This document shows positions 1-5,578 of a stretch of 6,763 nt of DNA, in pieces. The position numbers and the translations under genes are program-made. The notes under the pieces were generated by a model. It had not been told where the DNA came from, searched no databases, and was given only the letters and a program-made list of their open reading frames with translations. Each line of letters opens with the position of its first letter. Position 1 is the stretch's first letter. The stretch is from Microcella sp. (lineage in GTDB: Bacteria; Actinomycetota; Actinomycetes; Actinomycetales; Microbacteriaceae): assembly GCA_020216895.1 (NCBI GenBank), contig JAIWOM010000080.1:1-6763 (forward strand), written 5' to 3'.

Positions 1-1
1 C

Positions 2-205
2 GGCGGCGCGACCATCTGCCCGAGCGAGGCGGCGCGGGCGGTCGCGGGCGACGCCGATGAGGATGCGTGGCGCGCGCTGATGGAACCCGCTCGCCGCGCG
101 GCCCGTCGGCTCGTCGCCGCCGGCGAGGTCGAGATCACGCAGGGCGGCAAGGTCGTCGACCCCTCGACGGCGAAGGGCCCGATCAGGATCCGCCGCGCGC
201 GCTGA
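2..205 (+). CDS. DUF3253 family protein, C-terminal part (5' end outside window)
   Basis: The frame beginning at base 2 reads without interruption to TGA at 203-205 and gives 67 residues. They begin GGATICPSEAARAVAG, continue through W-R-A-L-M and R-R-A-A-R-R-L-V-A-A-G-E-V-E-I-T-Q, and end in KGPIRIRRAR. This matches the DUF3253 family: a short basic protein of roughly 80-100 residues with a winged-helix-like pattern (helix with ICPSEAAR, helix with W..LM...R.AARRL, then a beta hairpin ending in KGPIR). The conserved ends of the family are all visible, so only a short N-terminal piece is missing. The biochemical role of the family is unknown; the basic surface and fold pattern suggest nucleic-acid binding, which is inference. 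It converges on the minus-strand cluster, with only eight bases between the two stops and no terminator hairpin visible there. Confidence 0.85.
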   Translation, partial: GGATICPSEAARAVAGDADEDAWRALMEPARRAARRLVAAGEVEITQGGKVVDPSTAKGPIRIRRAR

Positions 206-213
206 CCGCGGTT

Positions 214-318
214 CTAGGGCACTGCGACGTTGCCCAGCAGCCCTGCCTGATACAGGAGCCCCAGCCCGACGATGACGAGCACCACCGCAGCGAACCAGAT
301 GATCCTGCGGGCGCTCAT
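214..318 (-). CDS. 34-residue single-pass membrane peptide (hypothetical)
   Basis: The minus strand encodes a complete 34-residue peptide starting MSARRIIWF and ending LLGNVAVP, with ATG at 318-316 and TAG at 216-214. It has a basic N terminus (R4, R5) followed by a nearly continuous hydrophobic segment (I6 to about L28) with no charged residue, so one transmembrane helix with the N terminus inside is likely. The Shine-Dalgarno-like GGGGA at 331-327 lies eight bases before the ATG, inside the end of the preceding gene. The start is four bases after that gene's TAG, so the two are almost certainly cotranslated. I do not recognise the family. The gene is short enough for automatic calling to miss, but the correct start context, tight operon spacing and clean hydrophobic profile argue that it is real. 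Confidence 0.72.
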   Translation of the reverse strand: MSARRIIWFAAVVLVIVGLGLLYQAGLLGNVAVP

Positions 319-322
319 CTGA

Positions 323-694
323 CTAGTCCCCGGCGGGCGACTGCTGGTGCGCCCCGACCTGCCAGCGGCCCTCGCTGTAGACGTAGGTCGTGGTCGCCCA
401 CAGGTCGACCGGCTCGCCGTCGCGCACGCCGTGCAGCCGGTAGGCGAGCATCGCCGCCCGGTCGCCGAGCCGCACGACGCGCTGATCGCTCATGCGGCAG
501 TCGCGCCACACGACGCCGTCGAGGGCCGCGATCACCGCGCCGCGCTCGAGCAGCGCTCCCGGCACGACCATCACGGCGTCGGCGAGCATCGCGGTGTGCG
601 CGTGCGTGCCGCCCTCGCCGCGGCTCATCGCCTCCCACTGCTGGTGCTCCTGGTGGATCAGCTGGGCGGGCAGATCGTCGGTGATCACCGTCAT
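323..694 (-). CDS. NTF2-like / DUF4440 (SnoaL-like) family protein
   Basis: This is a complete 123-residue protein with ATG at 694-692 and TAG at 325-323. The layout is that of the small cone-shaped NTF2-like fold: an N-terminal helix (about residues 7-23, QLIHQEHQQWEAM), strands around 36-46 and 55-66, then strands at about 74-86 and 95-106, and the final strand with GRWQVGAHQQS near 109-119. The ending 'R-W-x-V-x-x-H-Q-Q-S' is typical of DUF4440 and related SnoaL-like proteins. Members include ketosteroid isomerase-like enzymes and stress or polyketide accessory proteins, so the ligand or substrate cannot be named. The start is preceded only by a weak GGA eight bases upstream. The gene follows the RNA methyltransferase by 31 bases and precedes the 34-residue membrane peptide by four bases, so all three probably share one transcript. 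Confidence 0.8.
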   Translation of the reverse strand: MTVITDDLPAQLIHQEHQQWEAMSRGEGGTHAHTAMLADAVMVVPGALLERGAVIAALDGVVWRDCRMSDQRVVRLGDRAAMLAYRLHGVRDGEPVDLWATTTYVYSEGRWQVGAHQQSPAGD

Positions 695-725
695 GCGCTC
701 AGTCCACTGCCCGGGGCGGGCGCCG

Positions 726-1400
726 TCAAGAGCCCGGTTCGGGATGCTCCTCCGCCGCCGCGTGCACGCGTACCCACTCGTGCATCACGACGGCGGCCGC
801 GGCGCTCGCGTTGATCGACCGCGTCGACCCGAACTGCCGGATCTCCACGACCCGGTCAGCGGCGGCGAGCGCCTCCTCCGAGAGACCGGGGCCCTCCTGT
901 CCGAAGAGCAGGATGCACGCGCGCGGGAGCGGCTCCGCTTCCACCGGCACCGACCCCGGCACGTTGTCGACGGCCACGATCGGCAGACCCGCGTCGCGCG
1001 CGAACGCGACGAGCTCGCCGATGTCGGAGTGGTGCCGCACGTGCTGGTAGCGGTCGGTGACCATCGCGCCCCGCTTGTTCCAGCGGCGGCGGCCGACGAT
1101 GTGCACCTCGGCGGCGAGGAACGCGTTGGCGCTGCGCACGATCGAGCCGATGTTGAGGTCGTGCTGCCAGTTCTCGATCGCGACGTGGAAGGGGTGCCGC
1201 CGCGCGTCGAGGTCGGCGACGATCGCCTCCATGTTCCAGTAGCGGTAGCGGTCGATGACGTTGCGGCTGTCGCCGTGGACGAGCAACTCGGGGTCGAGGC
1301 GCGGGTCGTCCGGCCAGGATTCGGGGCCGCCCGGCCACGGGCCGAGACCGTGGGTGGTGAGCTCGACGCTCGGCTCGCCGGGGCCGGTCGTCTCGTCCAC
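726..1400 (-). CDS. SpoU/TrmH-family RNA 2'-O-methyltransferase (SPOUT fold)
   Basis: This 224-residue protein transfers a methyl group from S-adenosylmethionine to a ribose 2'-OH of tRNA or rRNA in the cytoplasm. The three SPOUT motifs that form the trefoil-knot SAM site are visible. Motif 1 is N-I-G-S-I-V-R at residues 83-89, with the usual catalytic arginine R89. Motif 2 is ILLFGQEGPGLSEE at 163-176, with E169 and G170. Motif 3 is STRSINASAAAAVVMHEW at 192-209. The N-terminal part with RYRYWNMEAI (51-60) resembles other actinobacterial TrmH-like proteins; the exact RNA target (tRNA Gm18 or an rRNA site) cannot be decided. The start is GTG at 1400-1398. There is no convincing Shine-Dalgarno sequence, but a TAGGGT box sits six bases upstream, so a leaderless mRNA is likely. 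It is the first gene of the minus-strand cluster. Confidence 0.9.
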   Translation of the reverse strand: MDETTGPGEPSVELTTHGLGPWPGGPESWPDDPRLDPELLVHGDSRNVIDRYRYWNMEAIVADLDARRHPFHVAIENWQHDLNIGSIVRSANAFLAAEVHIVGRRRWNKRGAMVTDRYQHVRHHSDIGELVAFARDAGLPIVAVDNVPGSVPVEAEPLPRACILLFGQEGPGLSEEALAAADRVVEIRQFGSTRSINASAAAAVVMHEWVRVHAAAEEHPEPGS

Positions 1401-1406
1401 GGTTCG

Positions 1407-1412
1407 ACCCTA
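1407..1412 (-). promoter_or_regulatory. Putative -10 box for a leaderless transcript of the TrmH-family gene
   Basis: The minus strand reads TAGGGT at 1412-1407, followed by six bases and then the GTG start codon. TANNNT with a six- to seven-base gap placing the transcription start on the start codon is the usual mark of leaderless genes in actinobacteria. No good -35 hexamer is seen about 17 bases upstream. The box partly overlaps a short inverted repeat (1412-1425). Confidence 0.5.
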
Positions 1413-1425
1413 GGGCGATTGCCCT
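1412..1425. promoter_or_regulatory. Short inverted repeat overlapping the divergent promoter region
   Basis: AGGGC at 1412-1416 and GCCCT at 1421-1425 are perfect complements separated by GATT. They adjoin the palindrome CCCTAGGG (1408-1415). The element covers the predicted -10 of the minus-strand cluster, where an operator would act. It is small enough to arise by chance in GC-rich DNA, so a regulatory role is only a suggestion. Confidence 0.2.
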
Positions 1426-1467
1426 GACATGGATGCTCACGCTCCGCCGCACGTCGGTGCCGCGCCG

Positions 1468-1473
1468 TAGACT
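1468..1473 (+). promoter_or_regulatory. Putative -10 box for the 1519-4472 operon
   Basis: TAGACT fits the actinobacterial sigma-A TANNNT pattern and would place transcription start near 1480, giving a leader of about 40 bases before the ATG at 1519. The -35 position is GC-rich and does not match TTGACA, which is common in this group. The leader contains a six-pair hairpin (TCGGCG at 1483-1488 with CGCCGA at 1492-1497) ahead of the ribosome binding site. Confidence 0.4.
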
Positions 1474-1509
1474 GGCCGCAGTTCGGCGGCACGCCGACTC
1501 GACCTTCAC

Positions 1510-1514
1510 GGAGG
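1510..1514 (+). promoter_or_regulatory. Ribosome binding site of the 85-aa gene
   Basis: GGAGG lies four bases before the ATG at 1519. It is the strongest Shine-Dalgarno sequence seen in the window and fixes the start of the 85-residue protein. The restriction-modification gene behind it has none of its own. Confidence 0.8.
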
Positions 1515-1518
1515 CTCC

Positions 1519-1776
1519 ATGAGCAGCGCAGCCCGCGACGAGCGTTCGCCCGCCGAGGTCGCGCGCGAGCAGGCTCTCGGCGAGATCAGTGACGTGCTGC
1601 TCAACCTCGAGCACACCCTGGCCCGCGCGAAGAAGGCGCTGCAGCGGGTGCGCAAGTCGGGCGGCGACCACAACGTCGAGCTCGCACTGACCGAGCTCAT
1701 CGCCGACCTCGAGCGCAACCACAAGCGCTTCATGCACGACACCTACTACGCCGGCGACACGCTGCGACTCATCTAG
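1519..1776 (+). CDS. Conserved small helical actinobacterial protein, hypothetical
   Basis: This is an 85-residue protein from ATG at 1519 (GGAGG four bases upstream) to TAG at 1774-1776. It is charged, has no membrane segment, and looks almost entirely helical. A first helix runs from about residue 10 to 46 (SPAEVAREQALGEISDVLLN, then the basic RAKKALQRVRK). A glycine-containing turn, SGGDHN, follows, and a second helix spans about 53-75 (ELALTELIADLERNHKRF). The tail is HDTYYAGDTLRLI. The pattern suggests a two-helix hairpin or dimeric coiled coil. From memory, similar short proteins with this tail occur in other Microbacteriaceae, but no function is known to me. Codon use is typical for the high-GC host, so it may be an older resident gene behind which the restriction-modification gene was placed. 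The next gene starts two bases after its stop. Confidence 0.8.
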   Translation: MSSAARDERSPAEVAREQALGEISDVLLNLEHTLARAKKALQRVRKSGGDHNVELALTELIADLERNHKRFMHDTYYAGDTLRLI

Positions 1777-1778
1777 CC

Positions 1779-4472
1779 GTGCGCAGCGGTCTCGAGATTC
1801 AGGCGGCCCTCGCCGCCTTCGTCGCGAAGTGGTCGGGCTACGCCGGCACCGAGAAGGCTGAGGCGCAGACCTTCCTCAACGAGCTGTTCGCCTGCTACGG
1901 CAGCGACCGCTCCGAGGTCGGGGCGCTGTTCGAAGACTTCGCGACGTCGGCCGGGTTCATGGATCTGCACTGGCCCGGCGTGCTGATCGTCGAGATGAAG
2001 GCGCCGACGGTCGGGCTCGAGAAGGCCCGCGACCAGCGGCAGCGCTACTGGTTGGAGTCGTCGAACCCTGAGGCGGGCATCCCGGCGGCGCGATGGGTGA
2101 TCGCGTGCAACTTCCGCGAGTTCGAGATCTGGGAGCCGGGGCGGTTTCCGGGTGCGGCCCGGGCACGGTTCACGCTCGCCGAGCTGCCCGACCGCTACGA
2201 CGCGCTGCTGTTCTTGCAGAGCGAGACGATCGAGCCGGTGTTCGCCGAGCACCGGCGCGAGCTCACGACCGACGCAGCGCGCCATATCGCTGATCTCTAC
2301 ACCTCGCTCGCCGACCGGGCGGCGGCGCCGATCGACGAGATTCAGCGATTCACCATGCAAATGGTGTGGTGCCTCTTCGCCGAAGACCTCGGCATGCTCG
2401 ACGGCTACCCCCTGCAGGCGACGATTCTCGAACTGCTCGCGTCGCCGCAGCCCGACAGCGCTCGCGACATCGGGTATCTGTTCGAGCTGCTGAACCAGAA
2501 GGGCGACCACAACCGTCAAGGTCGCTACGCGGGCACGCGCTACGTCAACGGCGAGCTGTTCGCTCGCCCGGCGAAAGTGCTCATGACGAAGCCCGAGCTC
2601 GAGCACCTGAAGAAGGCGTCCGAGTTCGACTGGCGTGCGGTCGACCCGACCATCTTCGGGTCGCTCATGGAGGGCATTCTCGGCGACGAGCGGCGCGAGC
2701 GTCTCGGAGCCCACTACACGCACGAGGCCGACATCATGAAGATCGTCGGGCCGACGATCGTGCGACCGTGGCGCGAGCGCGTCGAGGCGACGGCGACGCC
2801 CGCCGAGGTGCGCGCCCTGCTCGATGAGCTGGTCACCTTCCGCGTGCTGGACCCGGCCTGTGGATGCGGAAACTTCTTGTACGTCGCCTACCGCGAGCTG
2901 CGCGGTCTCGAGTTCGAACTCAAGCAGCGCTACGCCCGGCTGTGTGCCGAGCAGGGCGAGCCCGCTGCAAGTGACCTGCCCTACTTCCCACTGACGAACA
3001 TCTTTGGAATCGACATCGAACAGGTCGCCGTCATGGTGGCGCGTGTCACGCTCTGGATGGGTCACCGCCAGATGGTCGAGCGCTTCGGCCCGGCCGAACC
3101 CGTGCTGCCGCTCACCGACCTCTCCGGCGTGCGGGCGATCGATGCGCTGCAGGCCGACTGGCCCGAGGTCGACGCGATCATCGGCAACCCGCCGTTCTTG
3201 GGATCGCAGCTGCTGCGCGCCAACCTCGGCGACGGCTACCTGCGCTGGCTCTCGTCGACGTTCGGGGTCGGCATCAAGGACCTCTGCGTGTACTGGTTCC
3301 GCAAGGCGCACGACCACCTCAAGCCCGGCCAGCGCGCCGGACTCGTCGGCACCAACTCGATCTCGCAGAACACCGCGCGCGAGGCGTCTCTCGACTACAT
3401 CGTCGAGAAGGGCGGCGTCATCACCGATGCGGTGTCGTCGCAGCAGTGGCCGGGCGACGCGAAGGTGCACGTCAGCCTCGTCAACTGGGTGAAGCAGCCG
3501 ACGGAGCCAGTCGATCAGTTCGTTCTCGACGGCGATCAAGTTCATGGGATCTCGAGTTCACTACGCGTAGGCAGTACTGGTGATTGGCGACCGCAGCCTC
3601 TCGCTTCGAATCGCGACCGATGCTTCATCGGGGCCAGCCTGCACGGTGGTGGATTCCGCTTGGCCCCCGAGGAGCTGCAAACACTTGGCCTTGAACCCTC
3701 ATCTGTCCTGAAGCGATTCCTGGACGGAAAAGACATCGTCAGCCGCATCGACCAATCACCGTCACGTTGGGTAGTGGACTTTGGCACTATGGGGTTAGAG
3801 GCCGCCGCACGCTATCCCAAAGAGCTTGCGCTGGTGCGGGCCCGCGTGAAACCGGAGCGAGACGAGAACCGGCGCGTTCTCTACCGCCAAAAGTGGTGGC
3901 TGCACGGTGAGACGCGCCCGGGGATGCGAGCCGCCATATGTGAGCTTGGCAGGTTCGCAGTGTCCACTCGGACCGGAAAACGCCTGCTCATGACTTGGCA
4001 GAAGAACGACACCTTGCCGAGCGATGCGAACGTTGTGTTCGCGTTCGACGACGACTACAGCATGGGCATCCTGCTCTCGAAGGCGCACGACGCCTGGGCG
4101 TGGTCGCAGTCGTCGACCCTCAAGGGCGATCTGCGCTACACGCCGACGACGGTGTTCGCGACCTTCCCGTGGCCCGACCCCGTGACGCCGGAGCAGCGGG
4201 AAGCGGTGGCCTCCGCATCCGCCGCCCTGTATGCCCGGCGCAGCGAACTCTGTCGAGAGCACGACATGGGCCTGACCGCGCTCTACAACTTGATGGACGA
4301 GGGCGGCTTCACCGACCTCGCCGCCCTGCACAGGAAGCTCGACGTCGCGGTCGCCGCCGCATACGGCTGGCCGGCATCGGTGGCCCAAGACTCCGCCGAG
4401 CTCGTACGCCGCCTGACGGCACTCAACCGCGAGATCGTCGAAGGCGGCCGGCCCTACAACCCGTTCGGATAG
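1779..4472 (+). CDS. MmeI-family type IIL/IIG restriction-modification enzyme (single-chain nuclease-methyltransferase)
   Basis: This 897-residue enzyme should methylate adenine N6 in one strand of a short asymmetric site and, with SAM as cofactor, cut a fixed distance downstream when the site is unmodified. Domains in order are as follows. The nuclease (about 1-150) has F60-M-D62-L-H-W-P-G-V-L-I-V-E72-M-K74; this D-X9-E-X-K spacing equals the D70/E80/K82 triad I recall for MmeI. A helical spacer covers about 150-300. The methyltransferase (about 300-570) carries GAHYT 310-314 (motif X), DPACGCGNF 358-366 (motif I, SAM binding), GIDIE with D412 (motif II) and NPPF 470-473 (motif IV, catalytic). 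The target-recognition domain covers about 574-800, with RYTP at 786-789, and a C-terminal helical part reaches 897. MmeI is about 919 residues, so the length fits. The start is GTG two bases after the upstream TAG, without a Shine-Dalgarno sequence, implying translational coupling. From this start, F37-A-C-Y-G41 aligns with the same position in MmeI. No motif is broken, and no separate S, R or M gene is nearby. Confidence 0.92.
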   Translation: MRSGLEIQAALAAFVAKWSGYAGTEKAEAQTFLNELFACYGSDRSEVGALFEDFATSAGFMDLHWPGVLIVEMKAPTVGLEKARDQRQRYWLESSNPEAGIPAARWVIACNFREFEIWEPGRFPGAARARFTLAELPDRYDALLFLQSETIEPVFAEHRRELTTDAARHIADLYTSLADRAAAPIDEIQRFTMQMVWCLFAEDLGMLDGYPLQATILELLASPQPDSARDIGYLFELLNQKGDHNRQGRYAGTRYVNGELFARPAKVLMTKPELEHLKKASEFDWRAVDPTIFGSLMEGILGDERRERLGAHYTHEADIMKIVGPTIVRPWRERVEATATPAEVRALLDELVTFRVLDPACGCGNFLYVAYRELRGLEFELKQRYARLCAEQGEPAASDLPYFPLTNIFGIDIEQVAVMVARVTLWMGHRQMVERFGPAEPVLPLTDLSGVRAIDALQADWPEVDAIIGNPPFLGSQLLRANLGDGYLRWLSSTFGVGIKDLCVYWFRKAHDHLKPGQRAGLVGTNSISQNTAREASLDYIVEKGGVITDAVSSQQWPGDAKVHVSLVNWVKQPTEPVDQFVLDGDQVHGISSSLRVGSTGDWRPQPLASNRDRCFIGASLHGGGFRLAPEELQTLGLEPSSVLKRFLDGKDIVSRIDQSPSRWVVDFGTMGLEAAARYPKELALVRARVKPERDENRRVLYRQKWWLHGETRPGMRAAICELGRFAVSTRTGKRLLMTWQKNDTLPSDANVVFAFDDDYSMGILLSKAHDAWAWSQSSTLKGDLRYTPTTVFATFPWPDPVTPEQREAVASASAALYARRSELCREHDMGLTALYNLMDEGGFTDLAALHRKLDVAVAAAYGWPASVAQDSAELVRRLTALNREIVEGGRPYNPFG
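3498..4030 (+). other. Compositionally distinct segment coding for the target-recognition domain
   Basis: Inside the restriction-modification gene, codons for about residues 574-750 change style. CTA, TTA, GTA, ACT, ACA, AAT, TTT, CAT and CTT, rare elsewhere in the window, become frequent. By hand count, bases 3481-4080 hold 361 G/C of 600 (about 60%), against 124 of 180 (about 69%) for 3301-3480. The segment covers most of the predicted DNA-reading domain but not the nuclease or catalytic motifs. The shift fits replacement of the recognition domain by recombination; relaxed selection on codons is the alternative. Boundaries are approximate. Confidence 0.6.
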
Positions 4473-4486
4473 CCGACTGTCTCAAC

Positions 4487-4512
4487 AGGCTTCTCTTACC
4501 AGAAGCCTTTTT
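4487..4512 (+). terminator. Rho-independent terminator after the restriction-modification gene
   Basis: AGGCTTCT (4487-4494) pairs perfectly with AGAAGCCT (4501-4508) around a six-base loop. The run TTTTT follows at 4508-4512. It lies 14 bases after the stop of the restriction-modification gene and ends the 1519-4472 operon, so the next gene pair needs its own promoter. Confidence 0.88.
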
Positions 4513-4562
4513 CCGACCGGCGTGACGACCACAGCGTCTGTTCCTTGCTCCGCCGATGATGC

Positions 4563-4568
4563 TAGCTT
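4563..4568 (+). promoter_or_regulatory. Putative -10 box for a leaderless transcript of the secreted-protein gene
   Basis: TAGCTT is followed by exactly six bases and then the ATG at 4575, the usual leaderless arrangement. The GCGGGA between box and ATG is too close to serve as a Shine-Dalgarno sequence. A TTGCTC at 4545-4550 is only 12 bases upstream of the box, too near for a normal -35. Confidence 0.45.
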
Positions 4569-4574
4569 GCGGGA

Positions 4575-5225
4575 ATGATTCCTCAATTTCGTGGCATGAG
4601 TTCGCGGATCGTTCGGCTCATCAGTGCGGCATCGATAGCTCTGCTAGCCGCCGGAAGTGTTGTCTCTCCCGATTCGGAAGACGATTCTCCGATCGTCTCC
4701 GAGATCGCTATTGAGTCGGTCGCGGCCGGACTGGAGTCAACGCTCACCATCACTCTCGACGAGCCAATCAGCGAGCTAGAGGCTGAAACCATCGCCATTC
4801 GCCTGGCAGAAGAACCGCTGGTGCAAAGCCTTTCGAGCAAAGGAACAGCAGACGCCCCGATCACTCTTCTGTGCAATTCATATCGTTCTTGGTCAGACGG
4901 AAACGGACGCTTCACTTTGCAGCGTGCGTGTGGCGGGACGACAGCACCTTGGGGATTCAAGTTGAGCGTCACGGTGGCCGCGAGTGTTGTCGGTTTCGTC
5001 CAGGAGAGAGGCATGTCCTGGACGAAGAACGGAATCAGCCAATCGCGACAGTCAAGTCACCTCGAACTTCCGAGCTATCAGTTTCACGGCTCGTTCAGCG
5101 GATTGACAGGAGCACGCGATCGCGTCGTCTGGTACGACATATTGACCTGGCGACACAACATTTCTGGAGGCGGAAACGCCACTCTGACGGTGAGTGGGGC
5201 CTTCGATACCCGGCGTTACGCGTGA
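4575..5225 (+). CDS. Secreted protein of unknown function, lower GC than its neighbours
   Basis: This 216-residue protein begins with an evident signal peptide: basic residues R6, R11 and R14, then a hydrophobic core from L15 to about V30 (ISAASIALLAAGSVV), followed by an acidic stretch PDSEDDSP. There is no lipobox cysteine, so a Sec-exported soluble or loosely bound protein is expected. The mature part has only two cysteines, about C100 and C119, flanking a conserved-looking aromatic/glycine stretch (NSYRSWSDGNGRF). The pair probably forms one disulfide. The C-terminal half is rich in beta-type alternation and aromatic residues (W-T-K-N, Y-Q-F-H-G-S-F, V-W-Y-D) and ends in a strand-like TLTVSGAF. 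I cannot assign a named domain. Start at 4575 is preferred because of the leaderless -10; M8 at 4596 is an alternative and would still leave a complete signal peptide. Base 4861-4920 holds only 28 G/C of 60, so the gene looks imported. Confidence 0.8.
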   Translation: MIPQFRGMSSRIVRLISAASIALLAAGSVVSPDSEDDSPIVSEIAIESVAAGLESTLTITLDEPISELEAETIAIRLAEEPLVQSLSSKGTADAPITLLCNSYRSWSDGNGRFTLQRACGGTTAPWGFKLSVTVAASVVGFVQERGMSWTKNGISQSRQSSHLELPSYQFHGSFSGLTGARDRVVWYDILTWRHNISGGGNATLTVSGAFDTRRYA

Positions 5226-5557
5226 ACGCGGTCTCAAGGCCGGGAGTCAACGGCCAGCAGGTCAACCAGCTCCTCGAGTTCGGTCTTCGAGCGATGACCG
5301 ATGCGTTCCCCGAGCAGATCATTCGATCGCTGCCGGCGAGATGGGGTGTGCACGTGGTGGTGGGTGCCGAACGCCCAGAGCGCGTCGAGATCGTGATTGC
5401 CGACAGCACAGGATCCCGCCTCGGGATCTCGGTGTGGGAGGTTGGCGTCGTTGAAGAGCGAGAAGAGATGATCCGCCGGGTTCGTGAAGAGTTTTCCTCT
5501 TGGTACTCCGAGACAAGCGCTGGCTGGGGTACCGAACTGCGATTCGACGCATCCTGA
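5222..5557 (+). CDS. Hypothetical 111-aa protein translationally coupled to the secreted protein
   Basis: The start is GTG at 5222-5224, which overlaps the preceding TGA (5223-5225) as GTGA; the stop is TGA at 5555-5557. The product has 111 residues, no signal peptide and no membrane helix. The pattern is a helix at about 10-37 (QQVNQLLEFGLRAMTDAFPE), strand VHVVVGAE near 43-50, strand RVEIVIAD near 54-61, strand LGISVWEVG near 67-75, an acidic/basic helix near 77-97 (VVEEREEMIRRVREEFSSWY), and a final short strand TELRFDA. This alpha-beta layout is small and compact but matches no family I recognise. Its codon use resembles the preceding gene rather than the flanks. The frame stays open upstream to 4871, but that part overlaps the signal-bearing gene and is not expected to be translated; ATG at 5293 is an alternative start. 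Coupling implies that it acts together with, or on, the secreted protein. Confidence 0.72.
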   Translation: MNAVSRPGVNGQQVNQLLEFGLRAMTDAFPEQIIRSLPARWGVHVVVGAERPERVEIVIADSTGSRLGISVWEVGVVEEREEMIRRVREEFSSWYSETSAGWGTELRFDAS

Positions 5558-5578
5558 GCCCGATTGAGATCCTGTCGG

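Noticed and set aside
67..814. Plus-strand open frames overlapping the NTF2-like and small-peptide genes
   Set aside because: They consist of arginine/proline/alanine-rich translation typical of wrong frames in GC-rich DNA, whereas the minus strand gives recognisable proteins with sensible spacing.
1483..1497. Riboswitch or attenuator in the leader of the 85-aa gene
   Set aside because: Only one six-pair hairpin with a three-base loop is present in a leader of about 40 bases, too little for a ligand-binding element and easily produced by chance at this GC content.
1773..3545. A 590-codon open frame on the minus strand opposite the restriction-modification gene
   Set aside because: It mirrors the high-GC codon pattern of the plus-strand gene, is rich in R, E, L and V without any recognisable domain, and the plus strand carries unmistakable catalytic motifs.
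1779..4472. PglX/BREX or DISARM methyltransferase
   Set aside because: Those are larger or lack the N-terminal D-X9-E-X-K nuclease, and no other BREX or DISARM gene is present; the domain order and spacing match MmeI.
4871..5221. N-terminal extension of the 111-aa protein to an ATG at 4871
   Set aside because: It would overlap 355 bases of the secreted-protein gene in another frame, and the residues look like shadow sequence; the GTGA overlap at 5222 is a standard coupled start.
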